A DNA stretch of 64,000 nucleotides from Lunularia cruciata (GCA_948567375.1 OX419762.1:14328001-14392000); one strand, 5' to 3'; numbered from the stretch's first letter, positions 11,690-24,600 are shown. Program-made: numbers and translations. Notes: generated by a model not told the origin, from the sequence alone.

Positions 11690-12960
11690 AACTCCTCCCA
11701 CAAGTAGTTTTTTTTATCAAATAATTATGCAAGATAATACATGTACTAATCCACTACAACAAGTATGAATTCCTCCTTCTATTGTTCAATTGTTTTTTGA
11801 TCTCTTGCAAAGAATGCCATCTAGCCTTCAAAATGCCAATATAGTGTACTATCACTATCATATCTATCATTTAGTACTCTAGTTCAAGCTACACACTCAT
11901 TGAAATCCCTTTTATCTTAAGTTTGGGTTTGCATGAAGGTGTGAACAAGGTGAGTAATCAAAACATAACCTGAATCACCCAATAGGTATTGATGGCACTC
12001 AAAGCAATTGCATGGACCTCTATGATTTAAATCCAACCATAAGGGAGATTTTTCCAACCATGTCATATCATGACATGATCCAAGCATCCCTAAGCTACCA
12101 AAACACACACAAAAATTACTCCAATGTGAAAGTGATAAACCTTGTACCACCAAAACTATACAAAGAGAACACTCTAATGAGAAAAGCTTCAACTTTTATT
12201 TATAACATTGAGCTTAGCAAAAACATTTCCATTAGACATTTACCTCTAAAAAAAGTGTATAATCCTTCTTTTGTCATTGCACACAACTTGACCATGGATT
12301 GAGTACAATCCTTTCCTACTGTAACAGATTTCTCCAATTGATGGTGGGCGTTTGTGCAAAAGGAAACAAAGTACCATCAACTAATCCAACCCATCTAGAA
12401 ACCCCTTATGAGCAAAGACTAAGGAAATCCTAGCCCTCTTTCCTATCTTAGGCCATTGCACTTCTTTCCTCAAAATTGACAAAATGGAGGTGAGAACCCC
12501 ACTGATAAATACGGTTGTTGAACTTGCACTAATACCCCATAGATTCATACCTCTTGCTACACAAGCACCATTTCCATTGTGGCCAAATTTTTCCAATGCG
12601 TAGGCTTCTTGTAACCAAGCACATATCTAGTGTCATCCATCCTCTTTCTTGTAAAAACCCTCATGGGCTTTGAGTAGATCCACCAAAGTAGAAAAATAAG
12701 CTAAGTCCATTCCTGTTAATTGTTTGAAGGCAAGTGGATCAAGAGCATGGAAATATTTGTGTGCAAACTTGGTACAATGACCTATGGAATTTCTCTTGGA
12801 CAAATAATGCTTGGTGTATATAAACTCCCACAATCTCTCTCATCTCATTTGCAACTTTTGTGTTGGATTTTGTATGTTCTTCTAATCTTGTGGTGAGAAT
12901 CACGCTTATCCATAGACTCATATTTGGCAAACTCATCTTTTGCATCTTCTTTTACCCCCT
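11690..12960 (-). pseudogene. PIF/Harbinger-like DDE transposase relic
   Basis: Read on the minus strand in shifting frames, the segments follow the order of a PIF/Harbinger nuclease. LDPLAFKQLTGMDLAYFSTL lies near 12720. FGHNGNGACVARGMNLWGIS followed by VFISGVLTSIL..EVQWPKIG at 12590-12440 is the helix-turn-helix-like block before the catalytic core. YLLGDSGYVLITHLVHTF near 11990-11940 matches the family's LLGDSGYP..WLLTPF block holding the second acidic residue. A degraded FNECVA-TRVL (about 11900) corresponds to the final conserved block. Several stops and frameshifts show it is dead. The relic is almost free of CpG. No terminal inverted repeats were found. Confidence 0.6.
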
Positions 12961-15706
12961 CATTAGAGTATGTATTTTTTTGTACTTTGCTTTTCTCTCT
13001 CTGGGAATACATTGATGCCTAGCTATGGAGCCTATAGATCAGAGGTTGGAGTAAACCTATGCATACTAGTTTGACGTGCATAGATCCCAACCAGTAAAAC
13101 CCTTTACTCTAGGTTTTGGTATTCTTGCTATCGGGTAGAGTAGTAACGGGTAACCTAACTTGTCATCATAATATGCACTCCTAGTCTACTAGTCATCACT
13201 TTTAGCATTACCAAAGAGAAATAAAAAACATTCATAGAAGGAAAGAACCTAAGCGCAATGCCCGCACATCAATCCAAACCAATTGGGCGTACAAATAGGC
13301 ATGCAAGCATGGAGAGGATCCAATCACAAGAATCCAATAGCAACTCTCTGTGTTTTTTTGGGTCAAAATTGACCTTCATAGCCCTCTTTCTTTGTCATCA
13401 AGCCAATTTCAACCTATACTCCAAGCTTCCTCCAATATGTACTTCAGCCTTCACCCAATTTGTACTCCAAGTGGAATGATCCTATATCTTATTGATGAGA
13501 AAAATCCTATGCAACTCAAATGGTTATAACTTTCTCTATGTAAATTATGTAAATTCCAATATTTTAGAATTCAATGGAGAGCCTGTAAGATAAGCTTTCC
13601 AATGATATAAATTAAGCCACAATTTGATCAATACTGCTCCCTTGACAAGCTCTCAAACTTGGCTAGTTTTTTGTAATTTTTACTCTAATTTTGAAATCTC
13701 TAATTTAGGGTTTGCTTATTGTTCTAGGTAATTTTCCCTAGATTTATCAATAATAGGTGCACCTTATACTCATAAACACTCCAAAACCTAAATCCTTAGT
13801 CATAGACATACAAATAGGAGAATAGACACTCAATCATGATAACAGATAGAAATGGTCTCTTAAACTCATGATAGTATTTTCAATAAGTTTGTTGCATTAG
13901 TTCTCTCTCTCCATGGACCCAAAGTCAACCAAATTTTTCACAATAGCTTTTTGTGCCATTTTCTAAACCTTTATAAATTTTAGTACCTTAATCCAACCAA
14001 ACCCTAGATATGGATCAATTCTTGAGCTGGGCTAACTTGTGAGCTCTACCGACCCAAGTATACTTGATCCAAGACTTTGAATTGTCTATTTGAGTAATTC
14101 ATATGAAATCTCTGCATGAAAGTGAAAACCCTAGCCACCAATAATACTAGAAATTTTCATATGGTGGATTGGACCAGAATTTCAGGATTGACCAAATCTT
14201 CAAAGCTAATTAGATATAATCTCCAACTCCTCACTTTCCAAAGCTCCAACTTCAGTTGGCCAGATCTGATTTGAGATTCATAAAAAGTCTAAAATTTCTT
14301 GAACTCATAATTACAAGCACTTTGTCAAATCACCAATCCAATTGACAAATCATGAAGATGTCTCATGAAGCTCTCTAAATAACCTACTTTGTGCTCTTGG
14401 GTATGAAGCCGCCTTGACTCAATTGATCATATCTCCTAGAGAATTGACTCAAATCACTCAATTCTACTCTTCAAATTATAGCCTGTCAGCTTTTCTCTCC
14501 AACCATAGTCCTCTCTTCTCAAATGCTCTCCTCAAACTCCCTTGATGGTAAAAAAACTTCAGACTTTCTCTTGGAATCCAATCTCTTGCAATTTTGTCAT
14601 TAAGCCACTTCACTTTTTGGCAAGTGGACCCCACAACTCCATCTTGAAGCTCATGAGCAAAATTGAGTCATTCTCAAACTACAAGAGCATATAAATTTTC
14701 AAGTCTCTACTTGCTTGTAAGTAAGCACCAGAAGGATAATATGATCTAGGTTTTCCATCATTGACTTTGTGAATATCGCCCCAAAATGTGCCACCATCCA
14801 ATCCCTAAAGCCATTACGGTGTAGAATCTAAGCTTGATGAGAAAAGGATTTGGGAGTGGCAGACTGGGAGCATAAAGAAATCTCCTAATCAATTGCTCTC
14901 TCCAATGCCCAATCTCCACACTTTGCTACAACTCTCATTCTCAACATCCTCCTCCTGCTTGAGACTCCTCTCACAAAAATACACCTTCCACTCAACTCTC
15001 CACCATCTATATACATAAGTAAGAACTCTCAAAGAAAACAAGACTATAATCCATATGGCCAATTGTATACATGTATATAGATTGCACACATGGCAATAGC
15101 TCAACCGTGGGATCCGTCATACTACCTACTCCATCTTTACAAAGATAAACTTCATTAGTTTACTTCTTCAAGGGCTATGCAAAGCACAACATGACAATGT
15201 ACCTTTTAATTTGTATCCGCAACATACTATACACACTAAGATGAGGGATTATTATCCTACCAATCAATCAAAGTGATAATTTGCAACCCGACCTTCCCTA
15301 TCCTTTGAGGTTCTCAAGAAACTATTTTCACTTGTAGGTTTGAAATAGACAATAAGAATCGACTAAGGACTAGTAAGGTCAACTTTGGTATGGCATCTAT
15401 CAAGAAATGCCAAACCCAAATATTTTGTTAGTGTAGAGACACCATTCACCATCATACAATCATTGCATTTAGATTTACAGTTGGTAATTAAGAGTTATAA
15501 AGACATGTGAATCTCCTAAAAAGTAAGTAGGGTAAACTTATTTTTCCATAAGAATTTATGATAGAAAAAGACCCTATACCACAATTTGTGTACCCCTCCT
15601 AACCCACTCTATAAATCATTTTCTCACCTCCCATACTGCAAAATCATTATGGAATTCAAAAAAAACATTTTTAAAACATAAATGATATGGATCTTTTTGA
15701 GACTTG
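12961..15706. other. Long CpG-poor gene-free stretch
   Basis: About 2.7 kb of A+T-rich DNA with only short contradictory ORFs (longest 73 codons). It reads like fully decayed repeat DNA. No RNA gene or tandem array is visible. Confidence 0.4.
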
Positions 15707-15830
15707 TCACCTCTTTCCAAAGTGCACCTTTTTCTTTCAACTTGCTCAACCTAACCAAGAAGAGTGTAGAAATAGTTGGTTAGCATGGAACACGAGATGT
15801 TTATGATTATTACTTTCCACTCCAAGGGGA
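15707..15830 (+). repeat. Dispersed repeat, copy 2 (pair with 6837-6965)
   Basis: The copy shares the cctctttccaaagtgcacct start and agaaatagttggttag core with copy 1. Similarity ends in different sequence on both sides. Confidence 0.5.
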
Positions 15831-15967
15831 ACTGCACCTTTAAGGGGAATGCTGACATAAAAGGAATGTGCCATGAAAGAACTTATTATAGTAGATCTGA
15901 ATAATGAGTGCATAGCATGGCTCTTTGATAAAGAAGGTTGTCATGTAAGAAAACATTTGGTGAGGGA

Positions 15968-16052
15968 ACTCTTTGTCTTGAGAAGGGATCTTTGTCTTGG
16001 GACAACCTTTGTCCTGAAAAAGCCATTTTTCTTGGAAGACCTTTGGCCTGAA
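15968..16052. repeat. Degenerate ~20-bp repeat, ctttg-cttg motif
   Basis: Four to five units share a core of ctttgtcttgagaagggat, ctttgtcttgggacaac, ctttgtcctgaaaaagc and ctttggcctgaaaattc. Single related units recur near 19567 (ctttggcctggaaaggt) and 20320-20430. This links the edges of the 16-20 kb region and may mark a dispersed minisatellite or LTR component. Confidence 0.5.
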
Positions 16053-16499
16053 AATTCATAAGTAAATGTAGTGCCAATAGATAAAGAACTACAATTGAAG
16101 AGCATTCAATTGTACCGACCACTCGCATGTGCAAATAGTAATTGCTCACCAAAGGGCACACTTATAAAAAATTAGTAATAGTTGGGCCATCATCTTCAAT
16201 ATCCACATTAGGCTTAGATCCTTTTCACTCTTTTTGAAGTTAACTAGAGCAAGACTGTTAGGCTTTTGTCACCCTTGGTGGGAAGTTTCATCACTTAGAC
16301 ATTTAAATTTTGAGAATGTGTGCTTGCAAGGAGGATTGGGAAGTGATTGAGACAAAGTGAGAATAATAAGAGGATCAAAGAGAAAAGAAGTAGATTTCCC
16401 TAAATGGCCATAGAAGATGAGAGGAGCACTTGAGTTTATAATCAAGGCCCCAAGATTAGTTAAGTGGGCATTGTGATATAGAAAGGAATTAGTATACAA

Positions 16500-19300
16500 A
16501 AAGAAATTAGAGTTCTTGCCATGGAATTGGGAATTGAGTGATCATGTATCATTGCATGAAATTAAAGACAATCACAACCAAAGGATGGAGAACATGAGAG
16601 GGAATATCTTTGCTTGGACCAAGAGCATTGTTAGAGAGTGCTGGGGCCCTAAAATTCTCCTCCAAATGGCATTACTCTAGATAGCACTTGGACTTGCCTT
16701 GCCTTGACTCTTGAAGCCAAGTTCAAGGCCACATTTAGAGATACAAAAATGCTTGGTCTGCTCATGGTATTAAGGATCCTACAAGGAGGATCTTAGTTGA
16801 TTCAATCATAAAGTTGTTCAAATCTAAAAAAACAACTAACTTGAACAATAGTCAAGCAATCTTCTTGTTTGTACCAATTTGTACCAAGGAAGACCTATCA
16901 ATTGGGCAGAAATGTTCTAGGTAAAGGCAAGGAGCTTGTGGATGCTATGAAAAGGAAGAAGGAGTGACTTTGGTGTCTATCTTTGTCATCTATTTCTACA
17001 TGTGGATGGCTTTAGAGACCCTAGAGGAGAAAAAGAAGTATCTTGACCACTTTTTCCCCATTGGGCATTTTAATGAGCCTAAGGAACTAGCACTAATGGT
17101 GTGAAAATATACAAAAGTGGATGTATAATTTGACCACATAGGGAAATACATGGAGGTGAAAGAAGCCTACAATACTATGGGCCTTGAGAAGTAGCAATAG
17201 CAAGAGATTGTCATTGAGCCAATTCTCAAAATACAACATGCAACTCCTTCTAGGTTGAAGGAAAATGCGACCAAGAGGATGAAGAGGATCCTCATGGAAG
17301 AAGAAGAAGTATAGGAAGAACAATAAGGTGAGGAAAAAGGCAACATTAGACTACAACCAAATCCTACATCTACAACTAGCAAAGCAATTATTCACCAAGA
17401 TCATAATTTCTTCAAACTAGGATGTGGCTGAGGATCAAGGTGGAAAAGAACAATCAACCTTAGCTTATAACACCTATTTATGCATGTGTGTGCTATTGTG
17501 AGAGTTAGTTTGGTATTATAAGTACTTTAGCAATATTATTTATATAAAGATAAAGGATTGTTCTACATTAGTCATGATTAGCTAAAGTTCATCATATTTA
17601 AGATAGAGAGGACCTTATTTAGAGGAAGTAGAAAAAATGAGCACTACTATTTTGGATTCTAATGTGTTGAATTGGTATTATTCCTAGGTGTTTGGCTTTG
17701 AAGAAAGAGTTGAGAACTCTTAGACCCACAAGTCTTTTTGTTTTGGATTCTTCTATAGTCTAAGGATAGCCCATGTGAAGGAATCCTTGACTTAGTGGTT
17801 AGGTCAAGATAAGATCACATGCTTAAGAGAATATTTGTATGAGAATGGATATTCCTTTAGCTTTTTGACTTTATTTGACTTTTAGTCTAGTAACTTGAGT
17901 TACTCCAATATTTAGTAACTTTGGTACATAACTATTTCAAAAGTATATAAACTAGGAGTGAGGAGGTTCTCATCATCCTTTCATTTGCAACTATTTCTCT
18001 CTCATTGAGTTCTCTTGTGAACAATGTCTTGAGTTTTGGAGTGTTAGCCTTGGAGGAGTATGATGGAGTTGTGGTTCTTTGCCTTCTTAGTCCATGGTGC
18101 ACTACCATAATAACCATCAGAGGTTCATCCTAAGTGAGGGACAGGCCGGTTCATAGGCCCAAACCCTTCCAAGGTTGAAGGACAATTTTTAGGAGGAAGG
18201 ACCAATGCCCACCCTTGAGAGGTATGATGAAGAAGTTGGGCCTTCTAGTCCCAAGAAGAATGTAGCAGAGGGTTTGGGGATAATGAGTTCTCCTCTATTT
18301 CTACATAAAGAGGAAAAAAAACTAAAAGAAAAAGGAGCACTTTGAGCATAAGAAGTACTCAAGGTCAAAGATGTGGGCTCTTGTCAGGACAATGAAGGAC
18401 ATCAAGCCAAAGGTGGACTTTGGGCCAAAGAAGACCATTAGGACAACGGGTTGTCCAAGACGGAGGTGTTGACAAAAACAGCAAAGGTGTGCAAGAAAAA
18501 AGAACCTACCATCTTTGTCAAGATCAAGAATGAAGAGAGGAGACATTTGGCCTCATTCAAAATAGTAAGAGAGGTGAGCTCAAGCAAAAAGGAAACCAGG
18601 CCAGTCATGGCAGTGCTCCTTCCCCAATCAGTTGTGTATTGTGACATTGGAGTTGATGGAGCAACTCCTCCTTGTGTATGAAAAATCCCATGGAGCATTT
18701 GCAATTTTTGTCATGCTCATCAATTATCTTCGTCAAGGAGTGCAAGATGTAATGCAAGATAAGGCAAAGGCACATGATGAACTAGGAGAGGTTTGTGCAC
18801 AACATCAGGAGATGGGAAAATGAAGTAACAATTTGGCACAAGAGGCCACCATGCTTAGGGAAGAAGGAGAAGCCCTAAACAAGAAGGTACAAGAGGAAAG
18901 GACTTTTAAGGAGGAAGAAGAGCGTAAAAAATTCAGCTTGTGGAGCAAGTGAAGGCTCAAGCATAAAAAATTGATGCAATGAAGGGAGAGGTAGAGAAGG
19001 CAAAGGTGGCCCTTGTTGCATCAGAAGTTTGACATTAGGAAGAGCTTTGAGTGGCCAATGTATAGGTGAAGAGGCTTGCAAAAAACATCAAGGAGAAGGA
19101 GGAGAAACACAAGAAGGATTTAGCAGCCATTTAAGAAGGGATCTTAGCTGAAATGGAAGAGAGTCATACCTAATCCAATTGGAGAAGACTACAATTTTAG
19201 CAAGGATGGAGATTGCACATGACTAGCTTGAAGAGATCCAAAGGAGATAGCAAAGAACTCCTTTCAAAAATTGAAGGCTCAAGATTCAAGATCCCAGGTG
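16500..19300 (+). pseudogene. Coiled-coil ORF relic 2 (unidentified, transposon-like)
   Basis: Plus-strand frames, broken by many stops, show two kinds of text. Near 16960-17340 is a globular then charged piece (IFVIYFYMWMALETLEEKKK, later ATKRMKRILMEEEE). At about 18450-19250 are long charged helices such as VEQVKAQA, IDAMKGEVEKAKVALVASEV and LAKNIKEKEEKHKKDLAAI. An embedded TATA-like stretch (agtatataaactaggagtga, about 17939) could be an element promoter. Similarity in style to relics 1 and 3 suggests one family. No retroviral protease, reverse transcriptase or integrase motif was found between the pieces, so I leave its nature open. Confidence 0.35.
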
Positions 19301-21145
19301 CACACTTGCACAACAAAGGTGTATGCAGATGAGCGCATGCAACAACTAGCCAATTAACTACTTGAGCACACCTCAAATAATTTGAGGAATCCATGAAGAT
19401 GTTTTTGGGAAAGATGGTAGGATATTGAGACCTTGTAGATTTGTTAATTAAGGTTTGTAAGGGCAAGGAAGTTCCTTGTAGTAGATTTTAGGAAAAGAGA
19501 TTATAGCTAAAAGAAAATAGGTAGAAACATGTTAAATATATAATGCACCTTTGGTTTAGTAAATAATCTTTGGCCTGGAAAGGTCTTTGTCATGGAAGAC
19601 TTTCACATTCTCAAGCCTAAAATTCTTTATGACTACACAACAATTCTATAGCCAGAGATTTTAGAACTATAATTACATCAATAGGAAATAACAAGTAGTA
19701 GTTGTGATCTATGATTGTGCAGTCACTTCTTAATTGTGCTTAGGATAAGAGCAGTAGGTAGGATTAGAAATAAGTTGAGTAGGTATAATTAGAATATTTC
19801 TAAAACTCTTAGCTTTTGATCATCTTCATCTCTAGAGTTAAAAAATTGTATATATGGGTTGCTACCCATAGAAGTTATGACAACTTCTTTTATAATCGAA
19901 TTATTCAGCTTAAAGATTTCTTTGAGCTATTTCTTTGAGCTCTTTGGATTGCTTTTGCTTGCATCTTTGATTGTGTACTTGGTTGAGTAGAGGTGAGTAA
20001 TCTTGTAGCATGAATGTGTGTTTGAGTACTTGCATATAAATTTTGCATTGAGTCAACAAAGTTACCCTTGATATTCATCAAGAATGAGTGCTTGAGTACC
20101 TACTTAGGAAATTTTCAAATTGACAAGGTAACTTACCCTTGACATTTTGAATGAGCAAATAAACGTGAGAAAGGATTATGGGAAGAATGGAACATTGAGA
20201 GTACCACAAATAAAAAAGACAAGTAGACAATGGATTTTGGATTCTTTTGGGATCACATCTTTTGCGAATGGATACTCATAGTCAATGATGTTGTTAGGCT
20301 GAAAGAACCTTTAGCTTGAAAATTGACCTTTGGTCCAAACTGACTTTTGGGGTGAAATAAACCTATAAGGAGGAACTAGTGATTGGGGTAAAATAGGCTC
20401 TTAAGGAGGAAGAGGCCTTTGGCATGAAGTGAACCACCATTATCAAGAGCTTATTAATTTAGATCTTTCATGAGAGTGGTTGTTAATTTCTCTTTTTGTA
20501 GAGCACCATAGTGGGTGTCTCTACCTCTTCTAGGAGTGGTTTGCCAAAGAGGTTAAACAAGTAAGAATGGACCACCTATGACAGTGTGATATTTTATTCT
20601 CATTATTAATTATTTCCAATCTGTATCCTCAAGGGAATGACTTGCTCTTACTAATAATACTATTAGTATATCAATGACATTGATGCACTTTTTCTACACA
20701 CCATGTAAAATTTTACAAACCACTCATAAAAATATGTACAAGATCACTATGATTTACATAGTGCCCCTTAATGTGTATCTGGGGTTGATGTGAAGGGCTG
20801 GATATGTGTTGCCCCAATCCTTTGATGTACTATGATCTGCCACATACATGATACAAAAGAGTGGCTATACTAAGACCTCTATGCCTAATCATATCATGAT
20901 GCAATTGTCATATTGATCAAAGTAAGATACTAGAACACTATCATGATCAAGGCCTTGTATGCTTGATTTCTTTCTAATAATAGTCTAGCCAAGTATTGGG
21001 CCATTTGAACAAAAAGTGCAAACTGGTATGTATATTTAGTTTATATGATAAGGATATTATTTGGATCACTACTTTTATGATATTAGAATTCTCAAAGTCC
21101 TCTCAAATCTATATGAATCCAAAGCGTCGCTCAAGCTAGACCTAT
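19301..21145. other. CpG-poor gene-free stretch
   Basis: No ORF worth reporting. Scattered ctttggcctggaaa-like units occur (see the 15968-16052 repeat). CpG becomes more frequent near 21125, where the LINE-linked sequence begins. Confidence 0.35.
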
Positions 21146-21284
21146 GTGGAAATATCTGACTTTTGATAGCATGCCATCTCTTGTTAGTGGATCACTAATT
21201 AGAGTTATCTTTTATATCACTCAAGGAGAGAGTTTTATGGAAGGTGGGTTGCATCCACATCTCATGTATATGCATTTCATCATT
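21146..21284. repeat. Dispersed repeat family beside LINE copy C
   Basis: Sequence with gtggatcactaattagagtt and cacatctcatgtatatgcat matches 29937-30075 (gtggatcaacaattagagtt, cacatctcgtgtatgcatca). Its distal part recurs at 36315-36435 (+) and in reverse at 35840-35965. It abuts the 3' end of LINE copy C but appears elsewhere without the LINE, so it is probably an independent family. Confidence 0.6.
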
Positions 21285-23375
21285 TTGAAATTGAAAGATA
21301 GTAGAGAAGGCAACCACATAGAAAAGAAGAAGGATGGGAAGACCCCATCAAGCCATACAAGGGAGAGACAAAAGAGGTAGAATGTGGCTAGGCCCCAATA
21401 GTATCTATATGATAAATCTGCCCTACTGCACCTATATATGAGCTATGCAAGTTGTAAGGCTTACAAAATATTGGAGCATCCAAAGAAGCATCACATAGAG
21501 TGATTGCTCTCATATGGATTGCACCAACCAATTCACTCAATAGAGCAATGGGCACATGCTGTCTAAAGTATGCTACAAAGTATGAGAGTGGGACCCTGGC
21601 ATCTAATATGAGAAGCTCTTGAGCACTCCTTGATAAATTTGTTGAACACCATGTCCATCATTCCATATAACTCCAAGGCTAGAGGAACAAAGATGTGACC
21701 TTGCTGCAAACCCCTATACTTGGAGACCTTGCAAACTGCTGCTCCACTCGCCGCACATCCAAGAGGATGAGTAATCACTCCCTTCAAAATTGCATCACAC
21801 ATAGGGTCTGTAACCACAACATCCGCCATTGTCACCTGATCATCTTGGACCAAGGATAAGTCTACTTTGACATGTGTTTTCTGCAAAGAATATGAACACT
21901 CCCTTCAAGCAAGGTATCCACTCTCTTATGCCATACTATATCCTTGATGACATCATGGGTAGCTATCCTCTCTCCTCTATGAATACATAATGTCATATGG
22001 ACCATTGTTGCATCTAATGTAGAACCACACTCACAAGTGAGTAATAAAAATGTAGACAGGTGGACCAAACTTAGGTGTAAACTCTTGTTGTAGAGAAAGT
22101 GGTTAGTGCAAGTTGGAATACCCTAATGCACGGTTGAGGTAGGATCCAAGAGCCTGCACCATTGCCAGAGCAAGAGCAAAGATATGATCTAGTGGTCCAA
22201 TGAATGGACTAGTCAACTAAGAGAGAATGTAGCATATGATGAGATTGTCAATCCATCAAGGAAGACTACAAACCTTTGGTCCAATCTGATGGCAGTGAAG
22301 CAAAGGATGGAAGGTCCTCCCGTGCCTATGGAGATAGACCATCTCTTGTAATACCATCTACTGCAATAACACTTGGAGAGAAAAGGATCTCTCCTTTACC
22401 TCAATCACATAAGTCTCCAAAATTTCCTATTAGCAACCAAAAAATGGGAGGAAAGTAGAGGTGCCAAGAGAGCCCAACTACCTAAAAACACTATAGGTGC
22501 CATCTCCTCCATAAATAAAATGCATATTGCTCCACACAAGATTGGTAGAGATGTCTGTTTACATGCCAAATCTCTTATCACACGCTCAAATGTCCTTGGT
22601 CCAATGATATCACCAAAGACTCCCATAATCCTCTTATCACAAGCTCCCAAACATGATAGGAAAGTCAAGTAAGGGGGAACAGTTCGGAGAAGGTAAGTTA
22701 GTTGATAGTCGATACTAGAGGAGAGTATACTAAATGGCACGTATGGATCTCCTAATAGAGGAAGGTCATCCATATGGAGAATATCCTTTGCAAGAGCAAC
22801 GTCTAAGAAGCATGTGACAAAATCCTCGGATCCTGTAGGCACTCCAAGTATACATAGTCCATCTGTAGAGGTGACACACTGCTCTGGAAGCTCAAGGTGG
22901 GGAAGGATACCTGAAGGGGACCATTCTCTACACTTTGACACCTTGACTCTCAAACCTACAAGATATAGCTCTATAGTCAAGTGATCAAAGACCTACCTAA
23001 TCTGACCTACGGGGCCCACATTGTGTGTATCGCCTACTAAGGAATGAAATATATAACCTGGCATGGCCAGAGTAGTAGACAAGAGAGCGCTGAAAGGAGC
23101 TCTGGTAAACAAAGGTCCTCCCTAAAGGATCTCCCTCTTGTGTACTGAAAATTGATTCCAAGACAGTGACCCCCTCTTGTAACCACCAATATTGATAGTA
23201 AATGGAGGTAGGAGAGCATAGAACAACCACACACGGTGAATAAGACTTGCCAAGGATCCATGGTCTCCCTAAGCTCTCTATAGATGGATGCAAAAGAAAG
23301 ATAGGACATGTTCATGACCAGACCTAGGTATGGTTCACATTGTCTCAGTTCTTCCATTAAAATGCTTAACCGTGG
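21285..23375 (-). mobile_element. LINE copy C: RLE-type non-LTR retrotransposon with RT and endonuclease relics
   Basis: This is the longest copy, dead and 5'-truncated. Reading the minus strand from about 23390: IYRELRETMDPWQVLFTVCG; the reverse transcriptase motif FSTQEGDPLGRTF (about 23143-23110); a degraded catalytic [Y/A]DDTH-like block near 23030 (now YTQCGP). Then comes the RT thumb/connection (WSPSGILPHLELPEQCVTST, LCILGVPTGSEDFVTCFLD, YLLRTVPP, FDKRI-like CDKRIMGVFGDIIGP) in 22405-22980. A CxC..HxxxC knuckle and PD-(D/E)XK endonuclease remnants lie at 22068-21600 (ECGSTLDATMVHMTLC, VKVDLSLVQDDQVTMADVVV, LALELYGMMDM). The 3' tail ends near 21285. The 5' edge meets 2ODD pseudogene A at about 23372. 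RT plus CCHC plus RLE in that order defines an RLE-class LINE. Confidence 0.75.
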
Positions 23376-24090
23376 ACTGCTACGCAGCAATTATGTAAAC
23401 CGGCCTGCTACTCGTGCTCACTAGGGAGCTCAAATTCGTGTAAGACGGGATACAGCATTGGAACATCAAGTGCAGTACACGTCCAACCATTACATCATAT
23501 ATGCAACACTGCTGAAGGTTTTGAACTCAGCATGAACCAAACAGGATGATCATTTAGCTCTGGGGTAAATTTCTGCTGTTATGTTAGATAAACGTGCTTA
23601 CCACCAAATATGGATCGTCTGTCTATAACATCAGACTAATTTGCAGGCCAACTCTGATGGGGTACGTGCAAGCAATCTCAGCAGCCCAAAGTTCTAAGGG
23701 TATTGTCGCAGATATGGGTGAGGGGGAGGGGAGGGCCATGCTCAAAGTACACAATGCGAACCAATTTCTATGAACTTCCTGGAGGGGGAGAGACACCTGC
23801 AGGAATTTGCCATCCTCATCCGAAACCTGGTGGCCTGACGTTTCTACTAGCAGACGACGTGCCACTATTGGAAATCAAGCAGGACGGCAGATTGGCGTAA
23901 GTCGATCCAATACCGGGAGCGTTCATTGTCAACACGGGTGACATGCTTGAAGTAAATGAAGTGAACCATGTAATTGCTGTATGCTTGCACATTGTGCATG
24001 CGTACCAATCACATTGTTCACATCGATTGAAGCTTCAGAAATTCCATCGAAAACTATTAATAACAGCAGGAGAATCCACGAAGTACCTTA
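23372..24090 (+). pseudogene. 2ODD pseudogene A (2-oxoglutarate/Fe(II) dioxygenase, exon 2 and intron)
   Basis: The stretch is closely similar to 2ODD pseudogene B. 23372-23640 matches 31215-31505, which is intron; 23645-24090 is exon 2 and beyond. The coding part reads MRTNFYELPGGGETP, then HPHPKPGGLTFLLADDVP (the HxD site, here HxK because the aspartate-bearing position is altered), a stop after GRLA, and VDPIPGAFIVNTGDMLEV. A deletion removes the N-terminal half of exon 2. The exon 1 and exon 3 equivalents are absent: LINE copy C abuts the 5' side, and the sequence from about 24130 rejoins the flank found at 34790 in locus B. It is a dead member of the local 2ODD cluster. Confidence 0.8.
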
Positions 24091-24600
24091 AGGTTTAAAG
24101 TAATTCGGCAAATTAAAAAATTCTCGTTTAGGAATCTTTGGTGCCTTATACAGCAAAAACACTAAACGTTTAGTGCTATTGCCGACTTTATTCTTACTTT
24201 AAAACACAAAAGAGCTAAGATATCCATATACAATTATCAAGCTAAAAAGAACTTGTACCCTTGGAATTCTATAAGAGATCAAGTGGGACTTGTTTAATTT
24301 CCACAATCTAGAATACATATAGTTCCCATATTAGCCGTTTAGAAGCTATAAACTATACATCACGTTTCCTTGATCCCACTTGCTTTCTAGAAAGGAGATT
24401 GAAGATGAAAGCATTAGAATTATAACTTAATCTTCACTAAAGTGTACCAAGACCGCCAAGTGTTTTACCATTCATAGCCTAAGGCAACGTAGAAAGCTCA
24501 AGGCGGTGTTGCGAAATGTTATTTCTCAAATAACCCCCGTGGTTCACCTTCTCGTTATATCATGATAAGAACCACCAGTTTTGCTCTTTGAAGTGGAAGG
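24091..24600. repeat. Paralogous flank of 2ODD pseudogene A (matches 34790-35250)
   Basis: No gene is present. Shared blocks include aaaagagctaagatatccat versus aaaagagctatatgtctcta, and gattgaagatgaaagc versus agatggaagacctctc, in the same order and strand as at 34870-35080. This shows that the duplicated unit extends past the pseudogene. A 16-bp palindrome, cactaaacgtttagtg, lies at 24160-24175. Confidence 0.6.

Noticed and set aside
6837-15830. Possible LTR pair of one 9-kb retrotransposon
   Set aside because: Only about 120 bp of similarity, no TG..CA ends, primer site, polypurine tract or polymerase between them. Kept only as a repeat pair.
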